This document shows, one piece after another, positions 31,501 through 42,530 of a DNA stretch of 64,000 nt. The stretch is from Berberis thunbergii (taxonomy: Eukaryota > Streptophyta > Magnoliopsida > Ranunculales > Berberidaceae), in the NCBI GenBank assembly GCA_003290165.1, contig QNQO01008300.1, forward strand, positions 248,001 to 312,000, given 5' to 3'. Each line of letters opens with the position of its first letter. Within the stretch, counting starts at the first letter, position 1. The translations under genes were made by a program, and so were the position numbers. The notes under the pieces were generated by a model. It searched no databases, was not told the DNA's origin, and saw only the letters and a list, made by a program, of their open reading frames with translations.

Positions 31501-33862
31501 GAACATTGTCAAAAGCAGTTAATTGATTTTCCAGTTTCTCATAAAAAGGAGCTCACAGTTTTAACATTAGCTTGTTAAACCACATCTTCAATGTATTATG
31601 AGTCTAAAGCTTAACAAAAACGATTTGATTTTGATCAACGAGTTTACAAGTTCACCAGTACTTTCTCAGTTCCTAGCTTGCTCACTATAATATCTGGGTA
31701 TAATTGCAGATAAAGTTTGGCTCTGTAAAGCTGGCAAAGAAATACATGGAAAGAGTTGCCATGGAACTTCAATCTAAGAGGGTGTCTGAAAAGGATCCTG
31801 CGTTGGAATATATGCTACTTCAAGGAGTGAGATTTGCTTTCAGAATGCATCAGGTATGTTATGCTACCCCCAAAAAAGGAGAACAACGATGTTTAAACTT
31901 CTAGTGACTAGTGTATGTTAATTTATGAGAGTACAAGTTCCTTTAATTTAAGGTTCAGATGGTGTTACTGGTAGTACTATATTTGATTGTATAATATCTA
32001 ATGTTAGTACTAGATATAAGTGGATAGATACTTTAATTTACAAGCCGCGATTCACTCATATAACCATTTGAAAGTGATGTAAACAAGCATATAAGCTACT
32101 TGTTAGCAACAAACAAAATAGTGAGTTGTTTTTTTCCCACGTCTAAGGTGTTACAAATACTTTTTCACTTGCACAACCACGTCCTTGGTTATCAGAGGAA
32201 AAGTCCATAAACAAATGTGCGTGGCATGAAAAGTTTGTAAATTCAAGGGTTTAGTCACACAAAGGCTCCAAATTCAGTAAACTAATGTGTCCGAAGCATT
32301 GGAACCAATGAAAATTCAAACATTTGTGTGCTTTCCTTATCATGAAGCTTTGTATCATACACGTTGACAGATTTTTGTAGTGTTTGTTTACTAGTGTTTG
32401 TATCATGAAGTTTTGTATCATACACGTTGACAGATTTAGTAAAACTTTTATTTACTAGTGTTTGTTTCTTCATTAAGCATGTTCACACTTTGCAGTAATA
32501 TAACGTTCATTTTGTCATTTTGTTTCGTGATTACTTTTATACTGCACCTTCTATTTCTCCCTTTCTATTTTAAGATTGGTAGTATTTCAAAGAGATACTA
32601 GGAAATTGCGATTAATAAAATAATATTATACAGCTTATACCGTTTGTATTGACTACAGTGCACATCAAAACCTATCTAACAATCACAGTGCTGATATGAG
32701 TGTTGATGTCTAATATGATATGAGGTGTCTAATCAAGGATGCACGGATACGGACACACGCGTCGTGTCGGACACTGACACGACACGCCGACTCAGCAATT
32801 TTTCAAAAACTAGGATTCGGGGACACATCGACACATCATATTATTTTTTTAATAAGTCATATAAATATAAATAATAATCTGATAAAGTGTCTTCCTAAGT
32901 GTCTTGAAGAAGATGACGTTGTTGCAAGAAAAAAAAATTAAAGTAGAGAAAAAGTATAGTAGAGAAGAGTAGAGGAGAGAAGAAGCATAGACTACCTCTA
33001 TGCTTTAGTGGCTTTTTGCCCTATTTGTCTTAAATCGCACATGAAATAGTCATTCACTTCAGATGGATCAACAACCATTATATTACGTTGTTATTTGCAA
33101 ACATTTAAACGTAAAAAATAAAACAAAGTTGGTTTTCGAGTCTTGAGTGTATCCTGACCAAGTATTGAGTGTATCGGAGGCGTGTCTGACACGATGAGCA
33201 CATTGACCATGTGTTCTGATACCTGCCGACACATTGACAAAGTGTCCGACGCGTGTCAGAGGCGTGTCGAGTGAGTGCCGTGTGTCGGACACGGATATGG
33301 CAAGTTTTCGAAGAGTTTGTGCTTCCTTGTGTCTAATACATTGAACTAAAAACCTGACCAACAAGGGGCACTACTGTACATCATGTTTTCTTATTAATTC
33401 ATTATTATTATGTTTTAAAATTGTGTCCTAAGTCATATGTTTTACTTGTAAATCTACATTCTGACATATCTGGTACTAAGCACTAACTTCCTTAATTACA
33501 ACATTATAAAGAATTGAAACCTTCAAAAGATTTGTGAAAAAGTTGATATTTTTCTTTTTTTGTGAAAATGAAGTGTCTTGTTATAAAGATGTAAACCTAC
33601 AACTATTGATAAAAAATCTTACATTTACTTGGTGTAAAATTAGTCCGAAACTGAAAAAACAAAGAGAACTCTGTTTTTCTTTTGATGCATTTGATTAGTA
33701 ACCTAAAAATCGATTGTCTCATTCCCAGAGACATTTGTATTGAAAAGGTATTTAATTGGTTATTTTCATAACTTGATGCAGTTTGCTGGAGGATTCGATG
33801 CAGATACAATGCATGCATTTGAGGAACTTCGTAATCTAGCACATTTCAGCTATGAGAAATAG
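28521..33862 (+). CDS. CHUP1/IPGA1-like protein, seven exons, two compensating indels in exon 1
   Basis: Exons: 28521-29327, 29444-30403, 30520-30651, 30892-31073, 31174-31285, 31710-31853, 33782-33862, all with GT...AG introns; total 2418 bp, about 805 residues. The N-terminus is Ser/Thr/Gln-rich, then a coiled coil (residues about 135-250), a second coiled coil after exon 2 starts, a ~15-Pro run near residue 510, and the conserved C-terminal CHUP1-family region (DIEDVVAFVKWLDDELCFLV, YSLLRTRDVLMRHCKEF, KLAKKYMERVAMEL, stop after HFSYEK). Family members act at chloroplast outer membrane-actin (CHUP1) or microtubules (IPGA1); this assignment is by similarity. A 1-bp loss near 29098 puts two TAGs in frame and a 1-bp gain near 29231 restores it, so the copy is truncated unless these are assembly errors. 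Start chosen as the only upstream in-frame ATG. Confidence 0.88.
32734..33345. repeat. GTGTC/GACAC-rich MITE-like repeat in intron 6
   Basis: The left side (CAAGGATGCACGGATACGG, GTGTCGGACACTGACACG) and right side (GTGTCGGACACGGATATGG to GTTTGTGCTTCCTTG) are roughly inverted to each other around an AT-rich centre. The left side matches 2462-2552 in opposite orientation. It occupies a third of the 1.9-kb intron. No TSD could be fixed. Confidence 0.65.
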
Positions 33863-34590
33863 AAATAAAAAAAAAAAAACAGTTCAGGCTTTACCCATCT
33901 TGGTAAGTATTTGAACATTCAAAGTATGCACATGCTATATGCCACATCCTTGTGCCATTGACCCCTTACACAAGCATGGAGCAATCTCATGATTGCACCG
34001 ATTTGCAGGGGTGATGACAAAGTTACGCATCTCAGGATCTTCATAACCTCATAGGCAGTGTATTGTCTTTTGGCGTACACAAATACAAAAGGAAGTACAA
34101 GCTTATTATCTCAATAGGAAGTGTATTGCTTATTATCTTATTATCGCATGTTTTTTACTTAGTGTGTGTGGGTTGTGTGTAAACAAGTTCATGGGGTTCA
34201 TAGTATGACATATGAACTTGTATTTTGAGTGTGAAATAATTGTTTGCTACAAGTTTTGTATGTGAAATTGTAAAGAACAGAGAGATAGTGAAAACTTTGC
34301 ATAACAACTACATGTCCATAATGACTTGTAAAATAGTCTTTACTCTTTACTTGAAGCTACAGAGGTAATATTATTTGATATCAACAAACTTCAGTTGGAT
34401 TCACCATTGCCTTTTTGTTCACACTTTACAGGCATTCATTCTCTAGTGTCTTCTATTGGCTTATTGCCAGTTCAAACTGTTAAGTTTTCTGGTAATGCCT
34501 AGTATATATCACCGACTTTGTTGTTTTCCTTTATAAATTGACTTATTCCCTTGTCCCCAACATAGATCTTCCTAAGCAAAAGTATACCAA
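33863..34590 (+). other. 3' flank of the CHUP1/IPGA1-like gene
   Basis: Probable 3' UTR followed by non-coding AT-rich sequence. No gene recognised before the gag relic. Confidence 0.5.
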
Positions 34591-35104
34591 GTGGGTATCA
34601 CTTGGTGTGGAGAACTTGGAGAAATACGTGAAAAACCAAAACTATGTAAATGTAGTAATAAGATATTAGAAAAGTTGAACACACGAATGGAGCAGATAAC
34701 AATTCAATCTCACCACATTGATGGCGAAAATTCTGCTAATAATACTCGAGTAATTGGAGGTTGTCGAAAGCAGCTTGATTGTTCCTAAAACGATACAAAT
34801 AGATTTCCCTCTCTATAATGGCAAGGCAACAACTACTCTACATCACCTAAATTATTGTCCCACACCACTAGATCAACTTTTTATCTCCCACACCACCTAC
34901 TTTATTTCCCACACCATTAATAAAATCTCAAAATTTTAAATTTGCTCTCTCCTCCCCTCTCTTCATCTTTTTTTCTTCTCTCTCCCTCTCTTCTCCATCA
35001 AACACTGCCATCATCACCACCACCCCGCCATCGCCACTTTTCTCCCTATTTTCTCCATTAAGCACCACCACCACTCCGCCACCTCTTTCACCCTCTGTCT
35101 CTGA

Positions 35105-35690
35105 AAAAAGGTATTATCCTTGACTTTGGTTTCAACTTACATGCTCGATTGAGACTGATTCTCAAACTCATCAAAACATAAAAATTATAGTACTCTGAGT
35201 TATCTATAAACACAATTTGAATTACTTGAAAATATTTTGAAATGAGCAAGTTATGGTCATTTTACTAAAGTCGCGCAAATCTGTCCTGCAATGAAAATGA
35301 GGTAGTGTCCCTGACTTTCGTCCAACTTATATACTCGAAATCGATTATCAAGCTCATCAAAACACGAAAATTGTAGTACTCTAAGTTATCTAATAAACAC
35401 AATTTGAATCACTTGAAAATGTTTTGAAATGAGCGAGTTATGATCATTTTACTAAAGTCGTGCAAATTTGCAATGAAAAAATGGGGTAGTGTCCCTGATT
35501 TTTGGCCAACTTATAATGCTCGATCGAGACCGATTCTTAAGCTCATTAAAACAAGAAAATTGTAGTACTCTGAGTTTTCTATTAACAAGTTTGAATCACT
35601 TGAAAATGTTTTGAAATGAGAAGGTTATGGCCATTTTACTAAAGTCACACAAATCTGTTCGAAAAAAAATATTTTTTCACCCATTTGCCC
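35105..35690 (+). repeat. three ~185-bp repeat units, direct orientation
   Basis: Each unit runs from GTGTCCCTGACTTTCG-like sequence through ACAATTTGAATCACTTGAAA to ATTTTACTAAAGTCG. Unit starts are near 35118, 35305 and 35488. Confidence 0.9.
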
Positions 35691-35820
35691 CGACCTTTGC
35701 GAGGATTAGGTGAAACTTCGCTCAGACCTATGCGAATTCGCCCTATCCTCGCATAGCTTTGGGCGAAGTTTCACCCAATCCTCCCATTGCTTAAGGCGAA
35801 TGGGTGAAAACAAATTTTTT
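35690..35820. repeat. central stem-loop of the foldback element
   Basis: TTTTCACCCATTTGCCCCG on the left pairs with GGCGAATGGGTGAAAAC on the right; GATTAGGTGAAACTTCGC pairs with GGGCGAAGTTTCACCCAATC. It is more GC-rich than the flanking units. Confidence 0.85.
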
Positions 35821-36720
35821 TTTCAAACAGATTTGCGTGACTTTAGTAAAATAGCTATAACTTTCTCAATCCAAAATATTTTCAAGTGATTCAAATTGTG
35901 TTTATTAGATAACTCAGAGTATTACAATTTTCGTTGATGAGCTTGAGAATTAGTCTTGATCGAGTATATAAGTTGGCTGAAAGTCAGGGATACTACCCCA
36001 TTTTCATTGCTAGAGATAAATTTGCGCGACTTTAGTAAAATAACCATAATTTTCTCATTTCAAAACATTTTTATTTGATTCAAATTGTGTTTATTACAAT
36101 TTTTGGGTTTTTATGAGCTTAATAATTGATCTCGATCGAACATATAAGTTGGCCGAAAATCAAGGACACTGCCCCATTTTCATTGCGAGAAAGATTTGCA
36201 TGACTTTAGTCAAATGGCTATAGCTTTCTTATTTCAAAACATTTTTAAGTGATTCAAATTGTGTTTATTAGATAACTCAAAGTATTAAAATTTTCATATT
36301 TTATGAGCTTGAGAATCGGTTTTGATCAAGTATATAAGTTAGCTGAAAGTCAGGGACACTACCCCGTTTTCATTGCTAGAGATAGATTTGCACGACTTTA
36401 GTAAAATGACCATAACTTTCTCATTTCACAACATTTTTATTTGATTCAAATTGTGCTTTATTAGATAACTCAGAATACTATAGTTTTTGGACTTTAATGA
36501 GCTTAAGAATTGGTCTCGATCAAACATATAAGTTGGCCGAAAGTCATGGACACTACCCCTTTTTTATTGCAAGACATATTTGCGTGACTTTAGTAAAATG
36601 ACCATAATTTGCTCATTTTCAAGTGATCCAAATTATGTTTATTAGATAACTCAGAGTATTACAATTTTCATGTTTTGATTAGCTTAAGAATCGGTCTCAA
36701 TTGATGGTTTAAATTGGTCG
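35821..36720 (-). repeat. about five ~180-bp repeat units, inverted orientation
   Basis: Reverse-complement copies of the left array: GCGTGACTTTAGTAAAAT, GTGATTCAAATTGTGTTTAT and AAGTCAGGGACACTACCCC recur near 35830, 36020, 36190, 36385 and 36585. The right arm has more copies than the left. Confidence 0.9.
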
Positions 36721-37435
36721 AAAATTACTCTATTTTTATGTTACCGTTTTTTTCAAAAACAGTTTTTTGGTTGGTGTGGGTTAGTAGGAAAAAAATATAT
36801 GTGGTGGTGTGAGATAGTATGTATGATGGTGTGGAGTAGTCACTGCCATAATGGCAATGATGATCCTGCTGTTTGGTTTTCGGAGGGTGGAAAAACTTCT
36901 TCAGCTCCATGGTACACCAATGGTTGATTGTGTCTCCTTGACATCCTTCCATCTTGATAGGAGTGTGCATCATTGGTACCACTATGGAACAAGAGGCATC
37001 GTTCATCATTTTCTAGAAGGCCTTCAAAAAGGTCATGATTCTGGTCAGCAAGTTTTTCAATTTCTTTGGTAAATTTACTAAGTTGCAACAAACTAGAATG
37101 ATGCAAGAGTATCAGACTAGCTTCCAATAATTACATGCTGAAACTGGGCACTTACCACAAGATAGAAAAACCTCAATGTGCGAGCCAATAACCCAATATC
37201 TTAACCTACCTTTGGGTTAGCTCGACTACATGAAGCAAAAGATATTTCACTCCAAAATCCTGCTTCATTAATTATAAGGTTCATTTCTCAGCAACACAAC
37301 CACCAATAAGTCATCCATGACACCAGTTATAAAGTTCAAGATGGAGGAGTTGAATGAAAAGATAAAGAAGGGGGCGATGTTTTCCATATAATGAAATGTC
37401 TGTGATCGGGTATTGCTGTAAAAAGTTGTTTTCAA

Positions 37436-37690
37436 TTGTCAAAGGTGTGCCAATTGACTTGGTAGAGGAGTGAAATCACACGTCATGGGTTCGAACCCAA
37501 CCAGGGGTAGAAGATAACAACGAGAATGGGGAAATGAAGATTGGTGAGGGTATTGAGGATCAATACTCTAAAAAACTAGAGCACTAAATATAATGCCACC
37601 ATGGGTAGCCTACAAACTGACACGGATGCAGACTAAGTCGTGCCTTTTCTTTTCCATATGTAACTCGATATAGGTTTTTTTTATTTAGAA
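37436..37690 (+). mobile_element. tRNA-derived SINE
   Basis: An A-box-like TTGACTTGGTAGAGGAG is followed by a perfect B-box GGTTCGAACCC (37488-37498), spaced as in a tRNA gene, then a non-tRNA body and a T-rich tail (about 37673-37682). It interrupts the gag relic at the zinc knuckle. Its limits and TSD are approximate; a tRNA acceptor stem is not formed, so it is not a functional tRNA. Confidence 0.7.
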
Positions 37691-38739
37691 CTCTGTTTAT
37701 TATCTGATTATTAATTAGTTAATAAAATCATTATATTCTTGTTTAACTGAGAATCTGTGTGGGCGATTGTTTGCATTATGTTGTGTAAGTTTGTTTTTTA
37801 TTCAACATTTTAGATGATCTAGTGTGTAGATTTTGGTCTACACAAAAATATAAGATTGTCTGGTACTTGTAAAATATAAGTTATGGGTTTACAAACCTTA
37901 GATGGAGTTAGTCACACCATTGGTAGCGTCTCCAATCTTGATCTTAGACTTTTCCTTTAGCCTCGTTCTTATTAAGAGATGCTCCTGGGCTTGGGAGCCT
38001 CTTTTCTCAACATCGAAGTAGAGGAAGATGCGCATCTGACTTGTCATGCAATCTTCTGGTATAGTCTATATTAGCTATAAAAGACTATTGATGGCTCGGA
38101 CTATTGCACTAATATAGTTTTTTTGTATTGGACATGATCGTCTTGAGGTAAATTTCTATATACTGACTATATTAGAAAATTTGCACCTCATGATTATTAT
38201 GAGTGTTTAAGCTCTTAATCCATAGACTATTAATAAACATGTAGATATCATGGGTCAATAACCTAACCCTATTGATAAACATAATGTGGGTCGATAACAT
38301 TAGAGGATTGGGTGATGACATAATGAGTATGATTGATATTGATCATTTGTGGAAGCCACGATCCAGTATAGGAATTGATGATGCCATCTTGAGCAAGTTT
38401 ATATTTTTCATATATATCAAACCCTGCATGCAGATTTAATTATCTGACATGGTGAATATGTTAAGTGGATAAGGTCGAATGATAACAAGAGGTCATTTAA
38501 ATATGATTGTCAATTATTTAATTTAATTGACACAATCTGCAATCTCAACGTGGGGAGATTATTAAGTATTTATGTGGAATTTAAAATTCATATTTGAGAT
38601 AAGGTCAGGACTGTAGCTATAATTCTTTAGTGGTGTGAATGATAGCTTATGAGCTTGGGAAAAGAATTTGAGCCGAATTATATTTGGTGCTCTTAATCTG
38701 CATTTGTATCAAGCACGACTTTTAGTCTGCATCCGTGTT
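37619..38739. repeat. pair of ~25-bp inverted repeats 1.1 kb apart
   Basis: CACGGATGCAGACTAAGTCG (from 37620) and its inverse (CGACTTTTAGTCTGCATCCG, to about 38738) bracket an AT-rich non-coding segment. They may be tails of two opposite SINEs or TIRs of one element. No TSD matches. Confidence 0.6.
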
Positions 38740-39656
38740 ATTCTGAATTATATTTGATGATTACTAACAATCTTGCTAACAATTTATATTTGATGATTGT
38801 TATTGATCATCAAACATGTGCGGTGATCATAAACTTTTAGAGTTTTATTTTTTTGTTGCACATCATTAGTAGTAGTAGCCCTTAGTTCCAATTATGGAGT
38901 ACAAGCATTGGCAATGAGATTAGATGATCTGCCTGAATAAGTGTTAAGGTCTTTGTACCACTTCTACTCTCCCCCTATACAGAGGCTTGACAAAAATGGA
39001 CAATCTCAAAGAACGAAGCATCCATGGATACATAATGACGAAGAGCATGGAGAATTGTTTGGTGTCCATTTTTTTATCATTACGATGATGAACATGAACA
39101 TAACAAACAAAACCAAAAATATTTAGAAGAACAATAAACACAAAGCAGTCGGAATGTTAAGTCATTAAAAAAAATGAGTTTTTTTTTTAAAATTTAGGAA
39201 TGGCCTAGCACTACACGACTCTTTCTAAATATTTCTAATTCACAATCACAATTTTTACTTCATTAGTCATAAACCAATCTAAGATGTTTGCATGGTGTCG
39301 ATAGAATAACTTGCAAATTTGTGTTATGGTAAGTATAAATTACCCTTTTTTTAATTTAACCTTGGCTACACCACGAGCAATCCCCACGTGAGTGCATCCA
39401 TGTTATGGTACCTATAATTGGTGAATTTTCCACGAGTAGTAATAAATATATGAGCGGATCAGACTAAGACCACTCGAGATAGTTAGTCTCATCGAACTTA
39501 ACAATGGTGATACACAACCCTGGATAGAAATCATTATCACTGCTCGTACTAGGCACAACATCAGGCATCACAACACTTGAATAGAAAAATTCCATTTAAT
39601 TTTGTTTCCTTTTGATTCAAGCATCTCATCGAACCCTTGATATACTGCTACACAAA

Positions 39657-39691
<35 letters not shown>

Positions 39692-40964
39692 CCACTAAGA
39701 GATACCAGTCAAACAAATCAAGTATCACTTCTTTTGGTAAAGCAACACTACTTAAACCAACTTAAGAGTCGGGATATTGACACTCATGATTTGTATCATA
39801 GCCCTCACTTTAGTAAAAGGAAAATAAGATGGACCCAGCACTTTAGTGAATTTTTTAAAAAAGGCACCCACTATGGGGCGTCCACCTAATTTTATAAAGT
39901 CAAACAATATTGATTGTTAATTTCATTTTTGTGTTATTGTTCATATTCCTCAACTAAACCCATATTCACCTCCCCAATCTCTAATTCCACAACTTCATTT
40001 TTCACAACCTCAATCAACCATGAACTTTTCCATTTCTCTCACGTCTCCCAGTTTCCATGCATTTCTCTCCGTTCTATCACACCCTCAACTCGCACTTTTT
40101 TTCCCTATATCTCAATCTCTCACACTCTTTCATCCTCAGACACTCTCTCCACAATTTTTTTTTTCAATTAAGTCACTTCTCTCTCAAATTCCTTCGATTT
40201 GCAAAGTTTTTGCTAATTAAACCCAATTTAAAGTATCTTCAACTCTCCAACAATACTTTCCACTCCTCTCTATACCAACAATGGATATTGATAATCCCCA
40301 ACAAGCTCCGGTTTTTGATGTCACTATTCTCCAGCATGAACTAAAGTGTACCAAGGCTACTCTTGATCCATTAGCAAGCTTTCATTGGGGATGAGCCATG
40401 AAAATAAAAAAAATTAATTAAAAACTTTTCTATAGATTAGTTTTTGAAATGCGATAGCAACAACAAAAGACTCGATTTCAACAAACCAACCCTATTTTCT
40501 TTGAAGTCGTAGTTTAGGATCTAATAAAACCTTCTTCTTCTTTTTTGCATCATTAGCAAGTTTTTAAAAATTGCTTCTCAAATTCTACATCTATTTTAAA
40601 AATTGAATCAGGCAAACCACAAATATAAGTTTTTCATCTAAAATGGATATATGAAAAATAAAGTCTTTTTTTTTTTACTTGAGAACTGGTTTATAAAACA
40701 AAAGACTCTTTAGAGAGACTCGATTTTACAATAGGGAGTAGATAGTGAATGAGATTGGTATTATAAATGAAGATAATATTTTTTTTTCTATTTTTGAGTC
40801 AGTTTAAAAAATCGGTCATCAAATCATACTTCCATTTTAAAAACCAAATTTGAAAATTGAGCCAGGCATATCAAGCCACTATTTGAATTGCTTGGTTTTC
40901 AAATCTAAGCCATGAAAATCACACCAAAAAACCTTGATTTTTTTCCTATGAAGTTGCAAATCAG
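38740..40964. other. no gene; low-complexity and unassigned repeats
   Basis: Contains a (TAAA)n microsatellite, a CT-rich stretch (39950-40260, like a MULE subterminal region or 5' leader) and a 37-codon ATG frame from 40281 (MDIDNPQQAPVFDVTILQH) that stops at 40392-40394. None of these has a recognisable function. Confidence 0.5.
39652..39690. repeat. (TAAA)n microsatellite
   Basis: About ten uninterrupted copies of the tetranucleotide. Confidence 0.95.
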
Positions 40965-41880
40965 ATTGACACCCTGTTACAAATAAAACCGTAATTTTTC
41001 CTTCGAAGCTCCAAATACAAAACCGTTTAGTGTTATAGAAATGAAACTCGACAATACTTCCAAACATATATGTCAAACGCATTGAAGTTCTACCAAACAA
41101 ATCAATTTTGATTTTTTTTCTTTTTAAATTTTTTTTGGGTCGTTGACCGTTTTTATTTATTTTTTAATCCATTCCCGAAGGCTACATGATTGACCTTATA
41201 GGGCTAACCAAACCATCCCTAAAGGCTATAATATTGTTGCTACTTAATATCCTTGTCGCCTCCATCTCGCATGGAGACTTGCTTTCTCTCCGGTCCACTC
41301 CATCTAAGCAACTATATTCAAATAATCCTAACAGGTAAGTCTCGAACCGGCGACCTCTTGGAAGGAGAGTGGATGTCCAACCAACTGAGCTACAAATGGT
41401 GGACCATTTTACAAATAAAATCATAATTCTTCATTCGAAGTTCCAAACAAAAAACCATTTAACGTTATACAAACTAGAATCGATAATACTTCCAACCATA
41501 ATAGCAAGCAGGTTGGAGTGCTTCAAAACGATTCAGTTTTGACTTCAAAGTTGATGTATTCACAATAATTATCATATGTACTCTATGTTAAAATAAAATC
41601 ATAAATTTTCCTATGAAGCTTCAAATAAAAAATCGATTAGTGTCCTAGAAACTAAACTCAGTAACGCTTCCAACCATGTATAGCAAGCACATTGGAGTAT
41701 TCTCAAACAAATCATTTTTTTTACTTCAAAGTTGACTTTTTGCAAATATTATCATATTGACACTTTGTTAGAAATAAAATCATAACTTTTTCAACAAAGC
41801 TCCAAATAGAAAACGGTTTAGTGTTCAAGAAACTAGACTTGACAAGGATTTCATGAATATGAGGCAAAATTATTAGAACC
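40965..41880. repeat. four degenerate ~183-bp tandem repeats, split by a SINE
   Basis: Each unit contains AATAAAACCGTAATTTTTCC-like sequence, then AAGCTCCAAA, AAACCGTTTAGTGTT, and a TTCCAACCATA region. Unit starts are near 40967, 41405, 41585 and 41765, the first separated from the second by the SINE. No coding frame. Confidence 0.8.
41120..41405 (-). mobile_element. tRNA-derived SINE inside the 183-bp tandem array
   Basis: On the minus strand the head reads GTAGCTCAGTTGGTTGGACA with a perfect tRNA-like A-box, and the B-box is GCCGGTTCGAGACT. The body follows, with an A-rich 3' end (T-rich on the plus strand, about 41120-41165). Acceptor stem pairing is absent, so it is a SINE head, not a tRNA gene. 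It interrupts the tandem array. Confidence 0.8.
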
Positions 41881-42528
41881 TAAGAAATTAAATCAGATTT
41901 AGCTTTGACTTCATAGCACCTACCAATGCACCTCCAAGTACTCCTAACACTCCATTGAAATTACTACTTGAACGATGTCATTAAAATTTGATATTTTTCA
42001 TAAAAATCGATATTGCTCTAATTTTGAAATCTATTTAAGATCTCACTTTATCCTCCATTGGAGAATTACATTAAAAATAGATTTAGAGAGAAGGGGTGAA
42101 GGATAAATTATGATGAATTGATAGAAGTTGAAGAAGGTATGGAGGTAAAGAGAGTTAAGAAGATAGACAATAAACATTAATAGTCATGGATCCAAATCAC
42201 TTAAAGGTGGGTGTGGCCATCCTAAATGGTTGACTAATTCATCAAAATTATTTCATGAAAATTCCTACTGACCCAACTCACTTAAACGAGCGTTATGATC
42301 CTGAGAAGGCTATGATCCAAATCATGGGTTTCATTATCATGAACCCTTACACAACTATCACAAACTGAAGCATCAAAACTCACATAGTGAAAAAAATCTC
42401 GTGGTCTCATGATATAACGAGCTTCTGTCAAATATCATCTTGTTGGAATCTTTACAAACCCTTAACCTCTACTACGGTTTTCACAACCTTGCCTTAAAGT
42501 TTTAATTTCACACTCTCGGGCCTTACAC
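41881..42528 (-). other. no gene; internal part of a possible minus-strand LTR element
   Basis: Non-coding. It lies on the internal side of the primer-binding-site-like motif at 42531-42545, so it could be the leader of a retrotransposon, but no gag is seen. Confidence 0.4.
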
Positions 42529-42530
42529 AC

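Larger units (their letters stand above)
34825..36847. mobile_element. foldback Mutator-like element (2.0 kb giant hairpin)
   Basis: A perfect 10-bp duplication ATAATGGCAA flanks it (34815-34824 and 36848-36857). The ends are inverted: GGCAACAACTACTCTACATCACC on the left, and the reverse complement of the right end reads GGCAGTGACTACTCCACACC. The body is one imperfect palindrome: three ~185-bp repeats in direct orientation (35105-35690), a central stem-loop (35690-35820) and about five copies in inverted orientation (35821-36720). No protein is encoded. Termini resemble the MULE at 11360. The gag frame resumes across it. Confidence 0.92.
34591..37432 (+). pseudogene. gypsy gag relic split by a foldback element
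   Basis: Before the insertion (34591-34824) the plus strand encodes a gag-like N-terminus ending IQIDFPLYNG. After it (36858-37432) the same reading continues with DDPAVWF, VEKLLQLHGTPMVDCVSLTS and HWYHYG, then MEELNEKIKKGAMF and a degenerate CCHC knuckle near 37405-37430. Several stops and frameshifts are present. No LTR for this element was recognised. A SINE begins right after the knuckle. Confidence 0.75.

Noticed and set aside
36840..37127. minus-strand ORF of 95 codons as a gene
   Set aside because: The plus strand of the same segment is a recognisable gag that resumes after the foldback insertion.
37450..37510. tRNA gene with perfect GGTTCGAACCC box
   Set aside because: No cloverleaf acceptor or anticodon arm; it fits a SINE.
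40281..40394. small ORF MDIDNPQQAPVFDV as a gene
   Set aside because: Only 37 codons, no similarity recognised, no splice structure; left as part of an unassigned repeat.
41330..41405. tRNA gene on the minus strand (perfect A- and B-box)
   Set aside because: The acceptor stem does not pair and the sequence continues into a long body; it is a SINE head.
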